Origin: Lindgomyces ingoldianus
Taxonomy: Eukaryota; Ascomycota; Dothideomycetes; Pleosporales; Lindgomycetaceae
Direction: 5' to 3'
Length of the DNA stretch: 64,000 nucleotides
Assembly (NCBI RefSeq): GCF_010093535.1
Contig: NW_022985171.1
Location: forward strand, 1,253,766 to 1,317,765
Position 1 is the first letter of the stretch, and the number at the start of each line of letters is the position of its first letter. The position numbers and the translations under genes are program-made. Under the pieces are notes generated by a model that did no database searches, had not been told where the DNA came from, and saw nothing but the letters and a program-made list of their open reading frames with translations. This document shows, in pieces, positions 1 through 12,057 of the stretch.

Positions 1-1473
1 CATCTCCACACCTAGAGTTTGACTCGCCAACTGTAAAGAGACTTCCAAGAATTGTGACCGATCGTTTCCTCAGCAGTGGGTCCTTCTTCATACTTCACTG
101 AAGCGACATAACATGTCAGACTAGAAACACATTTTGATGTATAGCGGCACTGTTGCTCAGCCCTCTAACTCTCATTTGCACGCCCCCCTCTGCATGATCT
201 CACATGTAGACGGCATTCTCCACATGCCTGTCCCTTACTCAGAGGAACGATAGAAGGATGGTAGTACCTGCATCTCAAATTGCCCAACCTGCACCGGGAG
301 CAAGGTCTGGCTGCGTTCATGCCATAAGAACCAGCTATGAGCCTGGCATGCGCAATGATTCGACGGTAGCTGAATGGGAGCGTATCGAACGTCTGATGAT
401 ATCCGTATTGTCCAAGGGGAGCGCAGTGTTCTATTGCTGAATCCAATTCAATCCGAAATTGCTGTTCATTCAGCGAAGGTACAATGGCTGCTGGAACAGG
501 CCTACGGTGAGGCAGCCCTGGGGTATCTCAAAGGAGAATATCCTGACTCTGTCCTCGGTATATTTCATCCGCTGTGGGTCGAGGAGGGGGTGCCATCAAC
601 CCGACAGAACAATTTGGTTCGTTCGTTCGGACAAAGCCGTTAGGCTGGTTGGCGCCTACCGGAGTGTTTGGCTGATTATCCTGAGTTAGTCGTGATATCA
701 CACTTATTTCTTACTATGCTTACATCCTGAGGTACTGGACGACTCTCAACTATGATGACATCGTTATCGTTCTCATTCTTTAGGAAGTGTGCCACGAGTA
801 GGAGATTGTTGTTCTGTAGCCTTGAAGGATGTAGGTATGCACCCTTGTTCCACACGGTCTTATTTATATTTGCTTCACAATTTTCCGAATTTTCCAGATG
901 AAAGTGAAGACTATACTCATACTCGGGCTTCGAGAAGAAGATACGAGCCCATTCTTCGAGATCCTACGATGCTAAGTACTGTGCCTCTTGCGAAGCCCAA
1001 GATGGGTGTGACTTACTGCGTAGTTCTCAGCTTGTTCACTTAGCAGGCATTGACTGTTTCCATCGACCTTGTGCTCTCGAACGTGCAACATTGGCGGCGT
1101 CATGGTACGCAAGTGGTCGAGAGAGGTGATTTTAAAGACAGAAGAAACTTCTCGATGCCCTCAAAGAAGGGAGTGGCGAGGGTTCTGGACTGTAGAGCGT
1201 GATCTGAAATTTTCTCGCAGAGGTGAGGTGAAAGAAACAGCCCGATTCACAACAAATAAAACCGGCAGTCGCGTTGCTAAGCCACTAGCGACTCCAGGCA
1301 GCAGTTGGTTGGTTGATTCAAGCTACTAGTGTCTCTCTCACACTGTTGATTGGCCGAGAGGGGGCTTGGCCATTCACCGCTTAACGTTTAATTCCACCTC
1401 GATCTAGAGCAGCCATCCTCATCCACATCAATATCCAATTCCTCCAAAGAAATAAATATCCCTTGGATGCGTA
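1..1473. other. gene-poor stretch
   Basis: I see no convincing gene here. The only notable item is a short minus-strand frame with an ATG at 320 and a stop at 165. It has two Cys clusters spaced C-x2-C-x5-C and C-x2-C-x5-C, described under findings. The remaining open frames are short and carry no recognisable motif. Confidence 0.4.
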
Positions 1474-1761
1474 TCATCTTGCCGGCTTAAACCTCTGGTC
1501 CCCATAGTCCCAATCAGCCTGATCACTCTCTTCATACACGCCCTTAACCACCGTCTTCCTCTCTGACCTTCTCACAAATCTGTCTTCTATCTCTGCCTCA
1601 ACTCCAGAGCCATTATCCATAGTTTTATTTGGAGCCTTGGATCCCGTCCTCTATTTCTTCTCCTGTCTATTTCGTTCAGGTGTAGGTGGGGATGAAGACG
1701 TGCTGGAGTCTTCTAGCGCAGCAGAGCTTGAGGACCGTTTACGAATGTGTTGAAGTGAGTG
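1474..1761 (-). pseudogene. degraded coding relic, function unknown
   Basis: On the minus strand this stretch reads as protein-like sequence: a Ser-rich segment, then a charged segment (around VEAEIEDRFVRRSERK), ending in KPAR and a TGA stop at 1474. The frame is interrupted once, by TAG at 1651-1653. Upstream it runs into a stop just beyond 1761, so it has no proper start. The internal TAG could come from CAG by a single CpA-to-TpA change. I do not recognise the family. It may be the last exon of a dead gene; chance coding-like sequence cannot be excluded. Confidence 0.3.
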
Positions 1762-3767
1762 TTATGGCCCCTTGACGCATGTAGGCTAGACTCTATTTGC
1801 TTGTGAGCTTTTTCTCTTAGTCTAGCTGATTGGGTCGGTTAGGTTGGTTGAGTTAGAAAATTGCAGACATAGGAGATATGACTAGTGGTAAGCGCTTTCT
1901 CCTCCCAAGCCGTGTTTCGCGCACTGAGATTACGCTATCGCCATCTGATCCGCTAGATCGTATTTGTGAATGAGGGACCTCTTTCATCTGCCTCGGCTGC
2001 TTGGGTGAAGTGCTGTGGTCTTGCAAATTAATCAATTCCTTCCTTAAACTTGTTTACACACTATTTGTTGCCCGCTTCGGCCGCGCTAGGGGTTTGTTAA
2101 ACCATCCAACTGGAGACGGGGATTCGCCCCCCAATATGGTGGATTGGGATCATGAGCTAGAGCCGTCCTTCATTGACCCAAATCAGATAGGTGCAAGTTT
2201 GTAGTCGACGATGTCGATGGAACCGGAGAGCTCAAGCTCCTCACCTGCATCTCCCGAATGGGCGACCTGTTGTGGGGTTGCAGTCATTCAATTAATTCCT
2301 TAATTCTGCTGTCACTCTATTTGTTGTTCATTTCGTCAGTACACCATAATCCACCTAGAAGGGTTGATGCAGAAACCCTGTCCCCATTCGGGGAGGCTTG
2401 GAGAACCAGACTCTTCTAGAGAAGGATACAGGGCTCATGTAGGTCCATTCTTGATTTACGTCAGCAGCAGTCTCGACATGAGCCGCTGCTCTCTTCATCT
2501 AACGTTTCTGGCGCAGACATGCTGTGCGACGACGAACAGAGTTCTCTCTACTCTTTTCGCGGCTTGCGATTTTGAGGTACTAGACTTGTCACAGGAGGAG
2601 GGGCATGGACTATTTGGATGCATCTGTCCGGCACTATTCGTGGCATCGAGACCTAGGAGTATCGGACGACGCCGTAGGCGTCACTCGAGAAATGTTACTA
2701 TTCCAAAGTAAGCCTTAGTCTCCTCATTAAGAACACCATACAGCCCTCCCGCCCATGGCCCCTCTCTCCCTGGATACTTCTACCACCCACCTCTTCCCTT
2801 GCGCTCGCCCCATTATACTCCCTTGATCTTGGGGTTGCTCCTTTCCCAGCCCCTAAGTAATGCTATGTCAACGTAAGCATTAGCCCACATATCAGGCATG
2901 CCACGCATACCTTCTGTCCGTGGCCCCTCTCACGCTGTGGAGTTCCACAGCCCCCTATACCTCCCTTCTTCCCCCAAAAGTGCACCCAAACCCTCACAGC
3001 ATCCCATCCCTCCACCCTCCCTCGATACTCCCCCAATACCCTATACCTCCCCGCAGGTACTCTCACTACAACCTTCTCCCTCTCTTCCATTACTAAAATT
3101 CACATGTACATCTTACAGCAACACCCCTTAATTAAGCGCTTCAAGAGCTCGCGAAGGCATGATATTGTAAGACTTAGATTTTGAAAGCAGGTGACAGTAT
3201 TCGAATTTTCCTGGTTCGAAATGATAGATGAGGATTTGGACGGAGGCTGGTGGATTGCAGGTAGGGAGAGAATAGGTAGATAGGTGTGCTAGAATGGGGC
3301 TTGTAGTAGAGATAGACAAATACGGCGGTATATTATATGAGTGCGGTAGGAAATAGGATGATAAAAAGACCGTTGTTTGCCCGGCCTGTTGTGGCTTCCC
3401 ACAGTAAGGACCTTGGAAGTGACAAAGGCTAGAAGCTGAAGGCCATGGCCCGTGGAAACTACTGGTGATGAGACTAGAGGTGATCAGATGTGCTCTTTCC
3501 TATTATGTGTGATAGGATTCGCTGGCCACGCACCGGCCTGTACCAACATGGCTTTCGGCCTTGATCACCGCGATCTCTTCAAGTTTCAACCACACCACCA
3601 AGACGAGGGCAAGGGGCGGAATACAAAGAGAATTCAGGTACAGCTGACAGAAGCTTTCCCGCCGTTACTAATACTATGACAGCGCTTGCATTGTAGACAA
3701 AATCTAAGCACTCTTAACTCTCAACTCAGCTGCAGCCTCTCTCAAGGCTTGAAACCAGACTGTTCCA
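1762..3767. other. intergenic, nothing firm
   Basis: No supportable gene. Two segments, about 2005-2080 and 2264-2340, resemble each other (a GTGG..TTGCA start, ATTCCTT, then CTATTTGTTG and TTCG). They look like a diverged direct duplication. A C/T-rich tract of roughly 250 bases runs from about 2870 to 3110. Confidence 0.35.
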
Positions 3768-6309
3768 TCAGCAGCAGTCACAGATACATGGATATGACGT
3801 CCCCGGGCATGCTCCGTAGCAGTTGGCGCAATAGTGCCGTGAGTGAATACCTTGTTCTGATCCTCCTGTATTCGGCGAAGCGCTATTGTGGAGCAAAGAT
3901 GTTTGGGAATTGGCGTCAGTAACGAGTGTTACTAAGGAATCTTGCCGTGGCGGGATTCGCACTCTGGGAGACACTAGGAACTGGCGTTGGGATTCCGCAG
4001 CAGTTCTAAGAGGCTGCATTGGTATCCCTCGGCTTCCTTCAGGATTGTTTCCCCCAGTGTTCGCATCCATACTCCAACTGTCGAAACCAGGGCGACGGGG
4101 AAGCCGATGAGATCTCACCTTTATCCACGAAGCCCAGCTTTTACAGTTCACTATTTGGTTCCCATCACCCCGGTTATTTGCACCATTGGCTCTCTTCGCC
4201 GCAGTGCTTCGAGGCATCACCTCAAGCCGCGCCTTCGTAATTGTATCCTTTTGAACCTTTACCCATTCAAACGTTCTCATTTTGCTGTTGTGAGATGGCT
4301 TTTGTCCAAGGTGTGGAAGACTAGTTCTGGGGCTTAGAGGTTGAAGTTGATTGTTTTGGTTGATTGCGCTAGGATACGGGAAAATAATCCTTGATTCTAA
4401 GGCCGGTTCAGTTGTAGGGCTGATATGCTGGATATCAAAGCCCCGGTTGTTCCCCCAGGCCTCTTGAATCTTCGTTCCAGTACTTTGAATTCCCGTATCA
4501 GGCTGCGTCTTCACCCTGGCTTGGGTCCTATTCTGCCTGTGAGACCTATGCCATGTACGAATACCCAAACATTCCGGACCACCGCCTCTAAGAGCCGCTA
4601 CGTTGGACCGCGCTTGAATTTGTTGATCGACTCCTTGAGTCCCCGCGGAAGTTTGCTGTGGGTCGGCGTGCTGGGGTTGTGTACCTGTTGATAGAGGAAG
4701 ATGTTGCTCTGCACTTTGGGGTGACTGTGGAATCTGTATGTCGACACTATGAGTTCCCCCATTCGAAAGTTGTTGTGGATCGGTGTGCTGGGGAGATTGT
4801 TGTCCATCATATTGGGGTCGCCCTCGACTCTGGAACCCGATAATTTGAGTTCCCACAATGGGAGTTTGTTGTGAACTGATGCCCTGAGGTGGCTCTCCTC
4901 CGTCTTGACTCCGTACACTAGTTCCCTGAGTCCCCACCATCGAAGCCTGTTGACTGTCGGCCCCCCGAGACTGGTCAGCCATGTGTTGGCGCTCCTCTTG
5001 TCGCCTCTTCCGCTTCTGTAGGTAACGTATCCAGAGATTTTTCGGCAACCATAAGATAGACAAGCAACACCATTGAAACGGGATCCCGAGACAGGAAGTC
5101 AAAGATGCACAAGTGTTATACTCTTCGCTGAACTCTTTCCAATCTCTTTCGCTACCACAGCAGCACCACGGAGGCCAGCACCTTTCTTGATTCCATTCCG
5201 ACCACTCGTCGATACCGTTAGGCTTGTTTGCGGCGTTATTGGCGTTGGCGGCTTCTCGGGCCCTGGCTTCAGCTTGTTCGGCAGCTCGTTTCTCCTGCAG
5301 TTCTTTGATTTTGACTGGATCGCCTTTGGGATGTGGGATCGTTTGACTGTGCGCAGGAAGGCTATCCCAAGGGAGTTGGACTTGACTTGGGGGCTTCGGT
5401 GAATTCGTACTGCTGGATGCCTTCGCCTCGTTGACGTCATAAACGAAGGACAAGTCATACGGAGATATAGGGTGTTTTGGATTATGGACTCGTAAACTCT
5501 CGGACTTGTGATCGCGGTTAGCCTTGCCTTCTTTATCATCACCGTTGCTGGGGAAGCACTCACGTCAGAGTACCTATTGTAGTCCCCTTTCAGGACTGGT
5601 GTTTGCCGACTTTTCCGATTAGCATACTGAGGGTTCAAAGCTGAGATACAAGGGATTATTGGCTTACGGGAAGATGGAAGATATGCTAGGCTGAGGGGTA
5701 AGAGGAGCAATCGGTGTCTGTTGACCTATTTCTACCAGTGAAACTGGAACCGGTCTGTTCAATGAATTCTGCCCCGGCTTTCGCGCTTCATCTTTCGCTT
5801 GCAGAGTGTCCGAAGTGTCATTCCTGACCATCGGCGGAGCTGGAACTGGCCTCTCTAGAGGATGCAGTCCTGGATCTCGCAACTCAGCCTTCGTTCTCAA
5901 AACGTCGGACTCCTCATCCCTGACCAACGTCAAATTTCCCTGCGGACGTTTCGGATCGCCCCAATTCGGACTTTCCACCTTTTCAATCATGACCGCTGCT
6001 GCCACTCCAATCTCAGGGCCGTTATCCTCAGTGTTACCCAGGCGCCCTGGAATTGTGGAAAGATCTAGGTTGCGGCGTGGGCCGATACGGACTTCTCTCA
6101 CTGCTAATGCCATGGGGTGTTGCTCTACCAATGTAGCTGCGTCGATATCTCTCAAGTTTTCCATTGAGTTATCTGTGGTAGAAGCAACATGCTGATCTGT
6201 GTCTGATAAAACATCTATAGTAATCACCATTAGCCACAATCTCATACCACAGGTTTCGTAAGCCACTCATACTCATCTCAACATCCTCACGGCTGGACTC
6301 TTGGGCCAT
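3768..6309 (-). CDS. uncharacterised Gln-rich, Cys-rich protein (788 aa)
   Basis: I do not recognise this protein. Three exons give one continuous frame of 788 residues: 6228-6309, 5668-6172 and 3768-5547. The start is the ATG at 6309 (MAQESS). Both introns have GT and AG borders; the first donor, GTGATT, is weak. The N-terminal third is hydrophilic with repeated Pro/Arg segments. A central Trp/Cys-rich patch includes the run WCCCG and is followed by a hydrophobic stretch, then a basic RKRRQ segment. The rest is a long low-complexity Gln/Ser/Gly/Thr-rich region with recurring GTQ and PQ motifs. The last 25 residues hold eight cysteines, including paired CxxC. The Cys patch could be lipid-modified or metal-binding, but that is inference. 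The gene lies convergent with nothing and upstream of cullin on the same strand. Confidence 0.5.
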
Positions 6310-7027
6310 TTGAGTGAGAGAAACAAGGCCGAGTGTAAGTATACGAAAGAGTGATAACCGGGATGATAATAGCGTAAGATAGCTCCGAGCGAAAGTAAAA
6401 CTGGAGACCGGTAATAATGTCGTGTAAGAGGAGAGTGGGGAAGAAGAAAAGTGTGTTGGAGAAGATATCACCCAGGCATCTATGGATGGCGTACGTCACG
6501 CTGCGGCTTGAAGGGAAAGAGCGACAGGAACGGGGTAGGAGGCCATCGAATGAGAAACCGCTACCTTTGAAGGGATTTTCGCAGGAGAGCAGAATGCCCC
6601 AAAAATGAAGCAGGAGAGGCGAAGGCATGAAAACACAACAAAAGAAAAGAAATCACCAACCCTTCAAGCAATAACTGGCATTCTCAATGTACACTCTGAA
6701 GAAGTTTAACCACCAAGGAGCAGCCATGCAATGCCATTCATTCCATTCCGTTCCCATCCATCCCTCCATTCTAGAAAAGCCAAAGTAGCCCTCTCACTCA
6801 AGAAACAGGTCGATGAAACTTAAGCCTAGGCATAAGTCAAGCCTCCGCTATCTAGCTGCCGTTCCGATGCTGTGGCTGGCCACTTCCCGTCCGTAAACGC
6901 CATTTCCCGTCCGCGAAGAGAAGATTTAACCCCACCGATAGCATAAAACCATTACTCATTAAGCAAACCAAACCAAACCAAAGCAGACTCCACTCCTCAC
7001 GCATGCAGGACTTTACTCGGAGAGCGT
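6310..7027. other. intergenic, between two minus-strand genes
   Basis: This stretch holds the 3' flank of cullin-1 and the 5' flank of the Gln-rich gene. Nothing else was seen apart from A-rich and CCAAA-rich simple sequence around 6960-6990. Confidence 0.4.
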
Positions 7028-9646
7028 TTATGCCAGGTAGCCGAGCTCGTCACCCTCTAGGCGCTCTAGATATTCCTTCTCAAGGAGGATGTCGATGCAC
7101 TTCTTGATATCTGGGACTCTAGGCATGAAGCGATTCTTGATCTGTTGGATGGTTTCCGAGACGAGTTGCTGGTGCTTCATCTTCTTGCGGGACTTCATGA
7201 TACGTACTATGGCAGACTGGAAACAAGGTTAGCGAATGGTTGACAGATGCGCGGGTTGATGTTCGGTTAATACACACCTGCATGAGCAGCTTTCGGTCCT
7301 CCTCAATAGTCTTGTGCGTATCTTCGACTTCCTGCTTTTGCTCGCTCTTGATGCCAATGTTGAGATTCACCTTGATCTTCTTGGTCTTAAAGCCGAGATT
7401 GAGCTTGTATGAGGTTCCGGACTCGGGCTTCGCGCCTTCTGGCTGAGCGAGAAGGACTTTGGCTTTGATAAACACACCAATGCTAGGATCTAAAGTCTCC
7501 TTCCCAAGCTTGGTGCCCTCCACCATTTCGTCATACTCGACCGTGTCGCTGTCATTGAACAGCAACAGAACTGCCATCTGGTAGGTCGAGACTTGGAAGG
7601 TTGGCGATACCTTGGACCCTGAAACTTTGCAGTAGTTGGCCTTCATCTCTCCCTTGCAGAGTTGCCACAGCCACGATAACTTGCGGCCCTGATGCTTGTT
7701 GTTATAGAACATTGCGAACCGCTCGTAGGTTTTTACTATAACCTGGGGTGGAGTAAATGGTGTCGTGGGAGCGTTCAGCGGCCAGAAACCTGTTCCAAGA
7801 ATGTGGTAAGTCGAATCAATCATGCCCTTGAGATCATCATCGCCGATATTCGTCTGACACCATTCTTTGTAAGATGTGTTCAGATCCTTGGAAATCTGCA
7901 TATCCTGGAACATTCGCTGGAGCTTATTCGTGTATTCGAAACCGCAAGCTTCCTTGAGCTTAGAGATCATGCTGGTTTCAGCGTCATCTGAGGCCGAGGT
8001 GGTCTGTACAAGACGCTTGGCCAGCATGCGTGAATAGAACTTCTGGAAGACATCCTTGTCCTCGATGTACTTGAACACTGTCATAATCTGGGTAAGGAGC
8101 TTCTCCATATCGTCCTCCTCGGTCATCTTGGCCGTCGACTTCTTGAGGAGAGTATCTGTGTACTTGGCAAGAAGCTCTGGGGACTTGTTGGAGCCTGACT
8201 TGCAGATCTTGTTTCGGTTGACAAATTCACGGCAGGCGTTGTCAAGTGATCGGACGAACTCCGACTCGCCATTGAAAGCGCGGTTGACTAGATCCTGGTA
8301 TTGCGTATGAACTTCCAGAAGCGCCTCGACATAAACCTTCGGCTCAATGGTGTCACCCTCTTGGGCAACCTTCTCGACAGCCGCCAGACCAGCCTTGCGG
8401 ACATGCGTCTCAAATCGGTTTCGTAGAGGATCCAGGCCCTCGGGAATGCGAGCGAGGAGCTTGTACATTCGGCCAAGATCCTCCTGCTTGTCGTGGTCAA
8501 GCAGTATCTGGAATTCCTCACGGAGCGCTTGTGAATGGGCGGTGATAAGAGCCTCTTCGCAGCACCGCATTAATGGCGACATGATCTCGTTAAGAAGGTA
8601 GAGTGGGACGCGCTCCTTCTCTTCATCCAACCGAGCCTCAGCCTTCTTCATGTACTCAACAACGCTGTTCTCCGCGAGGAACTGCTTCGACTCGTTGTTG
8701 TAGTATTCTCCGGTGGCTGCTAGGAATGGCTTCTCGAAAAACTCTTTGTAGACGTCTAGGGTAGACTTTGAGCTGTCCGATTCGTCGAGGCCGAGAGACA
8801 CGAACGAATCCACAACGCTCTTGATGTGCGACTGCTCAATCGTCTCGCCGTTGCGCTGCTTCTCGACGAGCTTGAGGACGGACCGCATAACGCTCTCCTG
8901 AGTCCCCGTGAACATGTCCTCTTTCCATCGCACCAAGTGGAGAGTATAGATATCATAGATGTTCTTCTTGCCTTCATCCATCTCCCGCTTCACCCAATGG
9001 CGGTTCAGATATCGGAACAAGTGGTTGTTGTACTGCCCGGCAGTCGTGTAGCGATTCCATTCCTTGATATAGAAGATGAGGAGAGCTTCATCAACATGAT
9101 CTTTCGATCGGGCCTGCACGCCTTGAAGATGGGCCTTAAGATATTCAATTAGATGCTGGTACAAGTCTTCACCGAGAAGGTGCGCTGCAATAGGCATTAG
9201 CTTCGTCACCCTAGTGGGAGGGCCGAGTTACTTACCGCCGCCGCGGTTATTGTGACTTGAAAACGACGTCCCAGCGACTGCTTTCTGTGCAGTACAGAAG
9301 TTATGAATGGCCGTGTACAATCCCATGTATGTCTTCATGTCCATGCCGCCTCGCAGGTCAGTCATAATCTTCTCCACACCAGCCTCGAGGTAAGTCCATC
9401 TGAAGGAGTCAGCATGTCGGCCACGAGATCTGGTAGAAGAGATGAAAAGACAGCAGAAACATGGAGTTGGGCCTCCATATTGAGATCGAAGTATGGAGTG
9501 CTTTGAGTAGCCCCGCAAGCCGGACCTGATCCTTCGGACAAGACCCCAGGCACGAGCACACAGCAGAAAGAACAAAAACGAAAGGGAAACACCTACGTTG
9601 CCTTGACATCGTCCTTTGCAGGAACCGGGGGCATTCCAGAGCTCAT
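7028..9646 (-). CDS. culA: cullin-1, scaffold of SCF ubiquitin ligase
   Basis: This is the cullin that bridges Skp1/F-box proteins and the Rbx1 RING protein in SCF E3 ubiquitin ligases. Four exons (9597-9646, 9236-9399, 7278-9184, 7028-7216) give 769 residues, the usual length for fungal CulA/Cdc53. The start is [13 protein letters not shown]. The N-terminal motif [16 protein letters not shown] (around residue 40) is typical of the family. The cullin-homology region begins near residue 440 ([16 protein letters not shown]). The C-terminal winged helix carries IVRIMKSRK, where Lys at about 714, roughly 55 residues from the end, is the expected neddylation site. The protein ends in the canonical [10 protein letters not shown]. 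All introns have consensus borders (GTAGGT, GTAAGT, GTGTGT donors). On the minus strand a TTTATAA motif lies about 210 bases upstream of the start. The two F-box-like genes 12-17 kb away could encode SCF partners, but no physical linkage is implied. Confidence 0.97.
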
Positions 9647-10951
9647 GGTGGGGGGAAGGGATGTCGCGTGCACTGAGGCACCTTTCGAGGGCGACTTCTT
9701 GCGCTTGAAGAGCTGAATCGTGTCGGTTGGGCGTTGGAACCAACGGAGGGAGCTTTCGGGGCTCCGGCAGAAGACGGCGGGGAGTGGTGGACAGAGGTCG
9801 GAGGTGGCAAGAGCGTGAGGCGTGGGTGGGACGGACGAGGGCGAACCTTGGGGCTGGCTTATAAAATCGGGCCTAGGGCGTGCTTGATTGACTGGCTCGG
9901 GGAGCGGCGTGAAGCGGAGCAACGCAGTGAATGTCTAGGACATTGATGGTGCAGAGGAGAAGGGAGGAGCGTCAGTGAGGGAGTGGAGAGGCAGCGAGGT
10001 TTTGTCGTGAAGCACGGTGAAGGTTCATCAGGCTGCCAGCAGCTCAAGGCAGCGTCGCGGAATTTGCCGCTTGAGTCAGCCGTGCCTGGTGAGGGTCGCA
10101 GCCAGGGCAGTGAATTACTCCACAACGAACATGGAAATCACTACACATTGACGAATTCACGCAAAGGTCAGAACGTTCGAGTGTTCTGCAAGCCGAGCTG
10201 AACTTCAATGCTTAATCACACATCGATATTGTGTTTATGTTATCCTGAAAGACATTAATCACTCTTCCTCACCCTGCACCCTTTTTAAAGTAGCTCAAAG
10301 GGAACTGCATGTCATAGCACTATTGTTCCTCAAATGAGTATTCCCAACACCCTTAAATTAGACTCCTTATTTGGTAGAGCCTTTTGTGCGTTTTGACCAA
10401 GCCTTGATACACCCAGAACTCCACACCCTGAGTATTGTGCAACCGAAGTTAAAATCCAAGGGGTGGTTTATCAGCATATCAACGTTATGTTGATACTCGC
10501 GTAACACAGCTCAACTAAACAACCCCTTAAAGCCCCAGCAGACACCCTTTTTAAAGCTAAAAAGAATGCATATTCTGCCGCGTTTGAGTTACATGAAAGC
10601 ATTCCTTATTCAGAACACGCGATCCTGGAATTCCTAGCCATCATGAAATCAACCTGCCCTCAGCATTCAATTCCCCATCAACCACAACCTAACATCTATC
10701 AAAGGGATCTCAGTAGTAGTTTACTTGAACACTGAGACAGATCAGGAAGGGTTCGCAGATTACTCTTTCCGAAACTTACAATGATGTCTTCACAAATACA
10801 GTCACCACCAATCCATTGTTCCCCAGTATTTCCCTTCCAGCAACCTAACCCAGCGGAAACCAACCAAAACATCCACTTCCCCCACTTCCCGATAGTAACT
10901 GCCCCAAGTTCTCTCTTCTTAAAATATATTCACACGCACGCGCGCCTACCG
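9647..10951. other. intergenic: cullin promoter side and AT-rich spacer
   Basis: The part next to cullin (9647-10150) is GC-rich and probably contains its promoter and leader. The stretch 10200-10780 is AT-richer and has no coding-like frame. Nothing recognisable otherwise. Confidence 0.4.
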
Positions 10952-11542
10952 ATGTCCTCCATCGCTCCCCTCACCCCCCTTCCCAGCCTCCGTATCTCCA
11001 CCCATCACATCCCTTCACACTCCCTCCTCCCAAACTGCCCGGCCCCCTCCCACCCCCTGTATATCTACCACAACGCCTACCCACCCACCACCTCTCCCTC
11101 AGCCCTCGAATCCCACCTCAGTGCCATTAGCGTCTGTATCCCGTAATGGCGCTACACCATGTACAGCACCACACATTACCACTCCACCGCGCACGAACTC
11201 CTCCTAGTCTACTGCGGAAGAGTTCGGCTTTGTTTCGGAGGCGAGGGGAATCCGGGGCGGGTAGAGATGGTGGTGAAGGCTGGGGATGCTATAGTAATTC
11301 CAGCAGGAGTTGGACATCGGCTATGGGAGGATTTGGAGGGGGGTTTTCAGATGGTGGGTGCATACCCGAAAGGGCGTGATTGGGACATGTGTTATGGGAA
11401 GGAGGGGGAGGGGGAGGGGGAGAAGGCGAAGGCTGTGAAAGATGTGGAGTGGTTCAAGAGGGATCCATTGTATTGGGATGAGGGTTTTGTTGTTTGGAAG
11501 GTTAGAGAGGGCAGTATGGATGCCACGAACATTTCCACTTGA
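10952..11542 (+). pseudogene. cupin-domain protein (YjlB-like) interrupted by an in-frame TAA
   Basis: The frame from ATG 10952 to TGA 11542 encodes a single-exon cupin protein of about 195 residues, but TAA at 11144-11146 interrupts it. The sequence on either side of the stop stays in the same frame and looks continuous: the N-terminal half ends SVCIP, and after the stop WRYTMYSTTHYHSTAHE follows, the metal-binding HxH..E cupin motif. The second motif contains PAGVGHRLW. From family memory, a Gln precedes this Trp in fungal relatives, so a CAA-to-TAA change (a CpA-to-TpA transition) is the simplest explanation. No intron with plausible borders removes the stop. An in-frame ATG at 11159 could still give a shortened 127-residue protein that keeps both motifs, so some activity is possible. 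The biochemical role is unknown. Confidence 0.65.
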
Positions 11543-11553
11543 CAGGACAAGGC

Positions 11554-11571
11554 AAAAAAAAAAAAAAAAAA
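11554..11571 (+). repeat. A18 homopolymer
   Basis: An uninterrupted run of 18 A residues starts 11 bases after the cupin stop codon. It could be a simple repeat. It could also be the tail of a retrocopied transcript, since the cupin frame has no intron, but the very short distance to the stop argues against a normal 3' UTR. Confidence 0.8.
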
Positions 11572-12057
11572 TTTCCCGCTTCCAGCGAGCGAGTAACAAT
11601 TTATTTACCTGTTACTACGACTCCAGGCTATCCTGCCCTATCCCATCCGAACTCAACCCTTTCAACCACCGTCCCAAACTAGCTAGCTAATAACAGTATC
11701 CAAAGAGAGGTATCAGTGTACAGTAACAAAGTCACGTCAAAAGCTGGCGCCAGCATCCACCCAAGTCTCAAATCCAAAGAACGCTGCTGGAATCTCTGCG
11801 TGCACATGTATGCATCCATGAATGCTAGCCATGCCTCATACCCGAACGCCCCGATAACATCCAACCACATATATCAAAATGTGTAACCAAAGGAAAGTGC
11901 AACGCCATGCTGAGACAGGTAAGTCAGGTGTATATGCAGACAGCAACCGAAGGAAAATATGGAAAAGGGAATCTTGGAGACAACAGTAGTAGTACAAAAC
12001 GGATTATTTATCGGGCAACTCTCTCAATCAGTCTAAATAATCGTCAGCAACATAAAG
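11572..12057. other. intergenic 3' flanks
   Basis: Between the cupin frame and the SRF1-like gene I see no gene, only short open frames without motifs. Confidence 0.4.
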
